Assembly: GCA_016522385.1 (NCBI GenBank) | Contig: JAEKFU010000304.1 | Coordinates: 1-8,027, forward strand | From: Pseudomonadota bacterium | GTDB lineage: Bacteria > Pseudomonadota > Alphaproteobacteria > Rhizobiales > Aestuariivirgaceae | Direction of reading: 5' to 3' | Length of the DNA stretch: 8,027 nucleotides | Shown here: positions 6,935 to 8,027 of the stretch, one piece after another | How the letters are laid out: each line of letters starts with the position of its first letter | Position numbering within the stretch: the stretch's first letter is position 1 | The notes under the pieces: generated by a model | What the model saw: only the letters and a program-made list of their open reading frames with translations | Database searches by the model: none | What the model was told of the DNA's origin: nothing | Program-made: the position numbers and the translations under genes

Positions 6935-7264
6935 ATCGCACGCATTCGCGATATCGAAGTTCATGAAGTTCCAGAAGATGTGCAACCGATCTACCAGCGC
7001 TTTGCCACCAAATACGGTCCGTTTCTCAACCAGGTTAAGGTGCTCGCGCACCGCCCGCCGGCGGTCCGCCACATCATGGGGTTGCTGCTGGATTTTGCCG
7101 ATGAGCAGATCGTCGAACTGAACCTGCGCACCGCGCGGTGTGGCTTCTTCAATCGCTTCAACGACGCCCTGCAGATCGGCGTGGAAGACGGGTTAATCGC
7201 CGACATGCTGGCGCATGGCGCAACCGAAGAAAGCCTGCCGCTGCATACCGGGGCAGCTCAATAG
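6935..7264 (+). pseudogene. Decayed carboxymuconolactone decarboxylase/AhpD-like gene
   Basis: The frame from 6935 encodes about 109 residues. They match the two ends of a CMD-family protein of usually about 180 residues. The N-terminal part is ARIRDIEVHEVPEDVQPIYQ, with KYGPFLNQVKVLAHRPP and HIMGLLL following. The C-terminal part is EQIVELNLRTARCGFFNRF followed by NDALQIGVEDG. Only about seven residues (LDFADEQ region) separate the blocks, where the family has some 75-95 residues carrying the catalytic Cys-x-x-Cys/His helix. That motif is absent; the only cysteine is in ARCGFF. A strong GAGGAG (6920-6925) lies nine bases before an ATC codon (6935-6937), where the family start Met is expected, so the start also seems to be mutated. 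The first in-frame GTG is at 6980. The frame is otherwise intact, so the deletion was in frame. A short product of unknown use cannot be excluded. Confidence 0.75.
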
Positions 7265-7283
7265 CCCGACCACGAGGTTCGTC

Positions 7284-8027
7284 ATGTGCGGATGGCGCGG
7301 CCGCACCGGCCTAATGCTTCCAACCGGCAACTCGGTCATGGCGCCGGAATTCCAGCGCATGGCCCCGGACGATGTCACCACACACGCCAACCGCGTGGAA
7401 TTGAAGAATGTCACGCCGCCCAGCCTGTTGGCGATGGAACAGAAAACGGCACGCTCAGCCCGGCAGATTGGCCAAAGCCGTATCGGGGTCATCGCGTTTG
7501 GCTGCATCTCCGGCAGTTTCGTCGGGGGACCCGGCTACGATCAGCGCCTGATCGAGATGATCGAAAGCGAAACCGGAACTCCTGCGACCACGACAACAAC
7601 GGCGGTTATGCGCGCCTTGCGTCTCATTGGCGCCGTCAGGATCGCACTCGCTACGTCCTACACCAATGAGGTGACAAAGCTGGAGGTCGACTACCTCCAG
7701 GCCAACGGCTTTCAGGTCACCGCCTGGCCGGGCGGCGGCATCACTGATACCGCTGACATCCAGGAATGCCCGCCGGAAATCTCCTACTGCCGTGCCCGCG
7801 CCGTCGACAGCGACCGGGCCGAAGCGGTCTTCATTTCCTGCACCGGCTTTCGCACCATCGAAAATCTCGCCAAGCTGGAGGCCGAGCTCGGCAAGCCGGT
7901 GATCTCCGCCAATCAAGCGGCCTTCGCCGATTGCCTCAGAATTCTGGAAATTGGCGGTTTCCCCGTTGACTACGGCAGCCAGTTCGAGCGCACGTTCGCT
8001 GCCTGTGTGGTCAAGGCTGACCCAGCT
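7284..8027 (+). CDS. Maleate isomerase/Asp-Glu racemase superfamily enzyme (3' end outside window)
   Basis: An open frame from ATG 7284 continues through the last base, giving 248 residues so far. The N-terminus (CGWRGRTGLMLPTGNSVMAPEF) resembles maleate cis-trans isomerases and related arylmalonate decarboxylase-like proteins. Both cysteines of the two-cysteine catalytic mechanism are present in their motifs: C74 in AFGCISGS and C186 in FISCTGFRT. Such enzymes work in the cytoplasm on small dicarboxylates or related acids, for example isomerising maleate to fumarate; the substrate here is not known. GAGG at 7274-7277 is the ribosome binding site. It starts 19 bases after the decayed CMD gene, suggesting that both belonged to one catabolic operon. 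Family members are about 240-260 residues long, so only a short tail is missing. Confidence 0.85.
   Translation, partial: MCGWRGRTGLMLPTGNSVMAPEFQRMAPDDVTTHANRVELKNVTPPSLLAMEQKTARSARQIGQSRIGVIAFGCISGSFVGGPGYDQRLIEMIESETGTPATTTTTAVMRALRLIGAVRIALATSYTNEVTKLEVDYLQANGFQVTAWPGGGITDTADIQECPPEISYCRARAVDSDRAEAVFISCTGFRTIENLAKLEAELGKPVISANQAAFADCLRILEIGGFPVDYGSQFERTFAACVVKADPA

Noticed and set aside
7286..7669. Plus-strand frame of 127 residues
   Set aside because: It is a shifted-frame shadow of the maleate isomerase-family gene, which is open from 7284 to the window end with conserved catalytic motifs.
7455..7916. Minus-strand frame of 153 residues
   Set aside because: Antisense shadow of the maleate isomerase-family gene, with no motif of its own.
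1..8027. CRISPR array, tRNA, rRNA, insertion sequence or att site
   Set aside because: No regularly spaced repeats, no cloverleaf-like sequence, no transposase and no terminal inverted repeats were seen on reading both strands by eye.

Overview
The window looks like a chromosomal segment of an alphaproteobacterium, most likely of the Hyphomicrobiales. This is inferred from the type of CoxE-like von Willebrand factor A (VWA) protein, the cytidylate-kinase-like/BON protein and the GC-leaning third codon positions of the best-preserved genes. No marker gene is present, so the placement is tentative. All recognisable genes are on the plus strand.

Layout: (1) 1-322 holds no intact gene, only a short possible 3' remnant of one (199-312). 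(2) 323-1501 is a complete CoxE-like VWA protein. (3) After a 268-base, locally AT-rich gap comes a tight four-gene cassette (1770-5510): a membrane-anchored GT2-type glycosyltransferase, a class I SAM-dependent methyltransferase overlapping it by an ATGA junction, a four-helix EamA-type small transporter, and a GT-C-like polytopic membrane glycosyltransferase that begins at the stop codon of the transporter. (4) A 389-base gap with no convincing gene carries an operator-like inverted repeat and a strong ribosome binding site, leading to (5) a cytidylate-kinase-like protein with a C-terminal BON domain (5900-6727). (6) 6728-7264 is eroded: a short coding-looking tail of an unidentified gene, a strong hairpin, and a carboxymuconolactone decarboxylase (CMD)/AhpD-like gene whose start codon position reads ATC and whose catalytic middle is missing. 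(7) From 7284 to the window end runs a maleate isomerase/Asp-Glu racemase superfamily enzyme with both catalytic cysteines.

The most coherent system is the cassette at 1770-5510. Its composition resembles the ArnC/ArnE-F/ArnT logic: a cytoplasmic GT2 would load a sugar on a polyprenyl phosphate, a methyltransferase would decorate it, a small EamA protein would flip it, and a GT-C enzyme would transfer it on the periplasmic face. The genes shown match these roles, but the pathway and any sugar or acceptor are inference. The second notable point is the decay between 6728 and 7264, where a redox/decarboxylase-type gene has lost its active site while the downstream racemase-family gene remains open.
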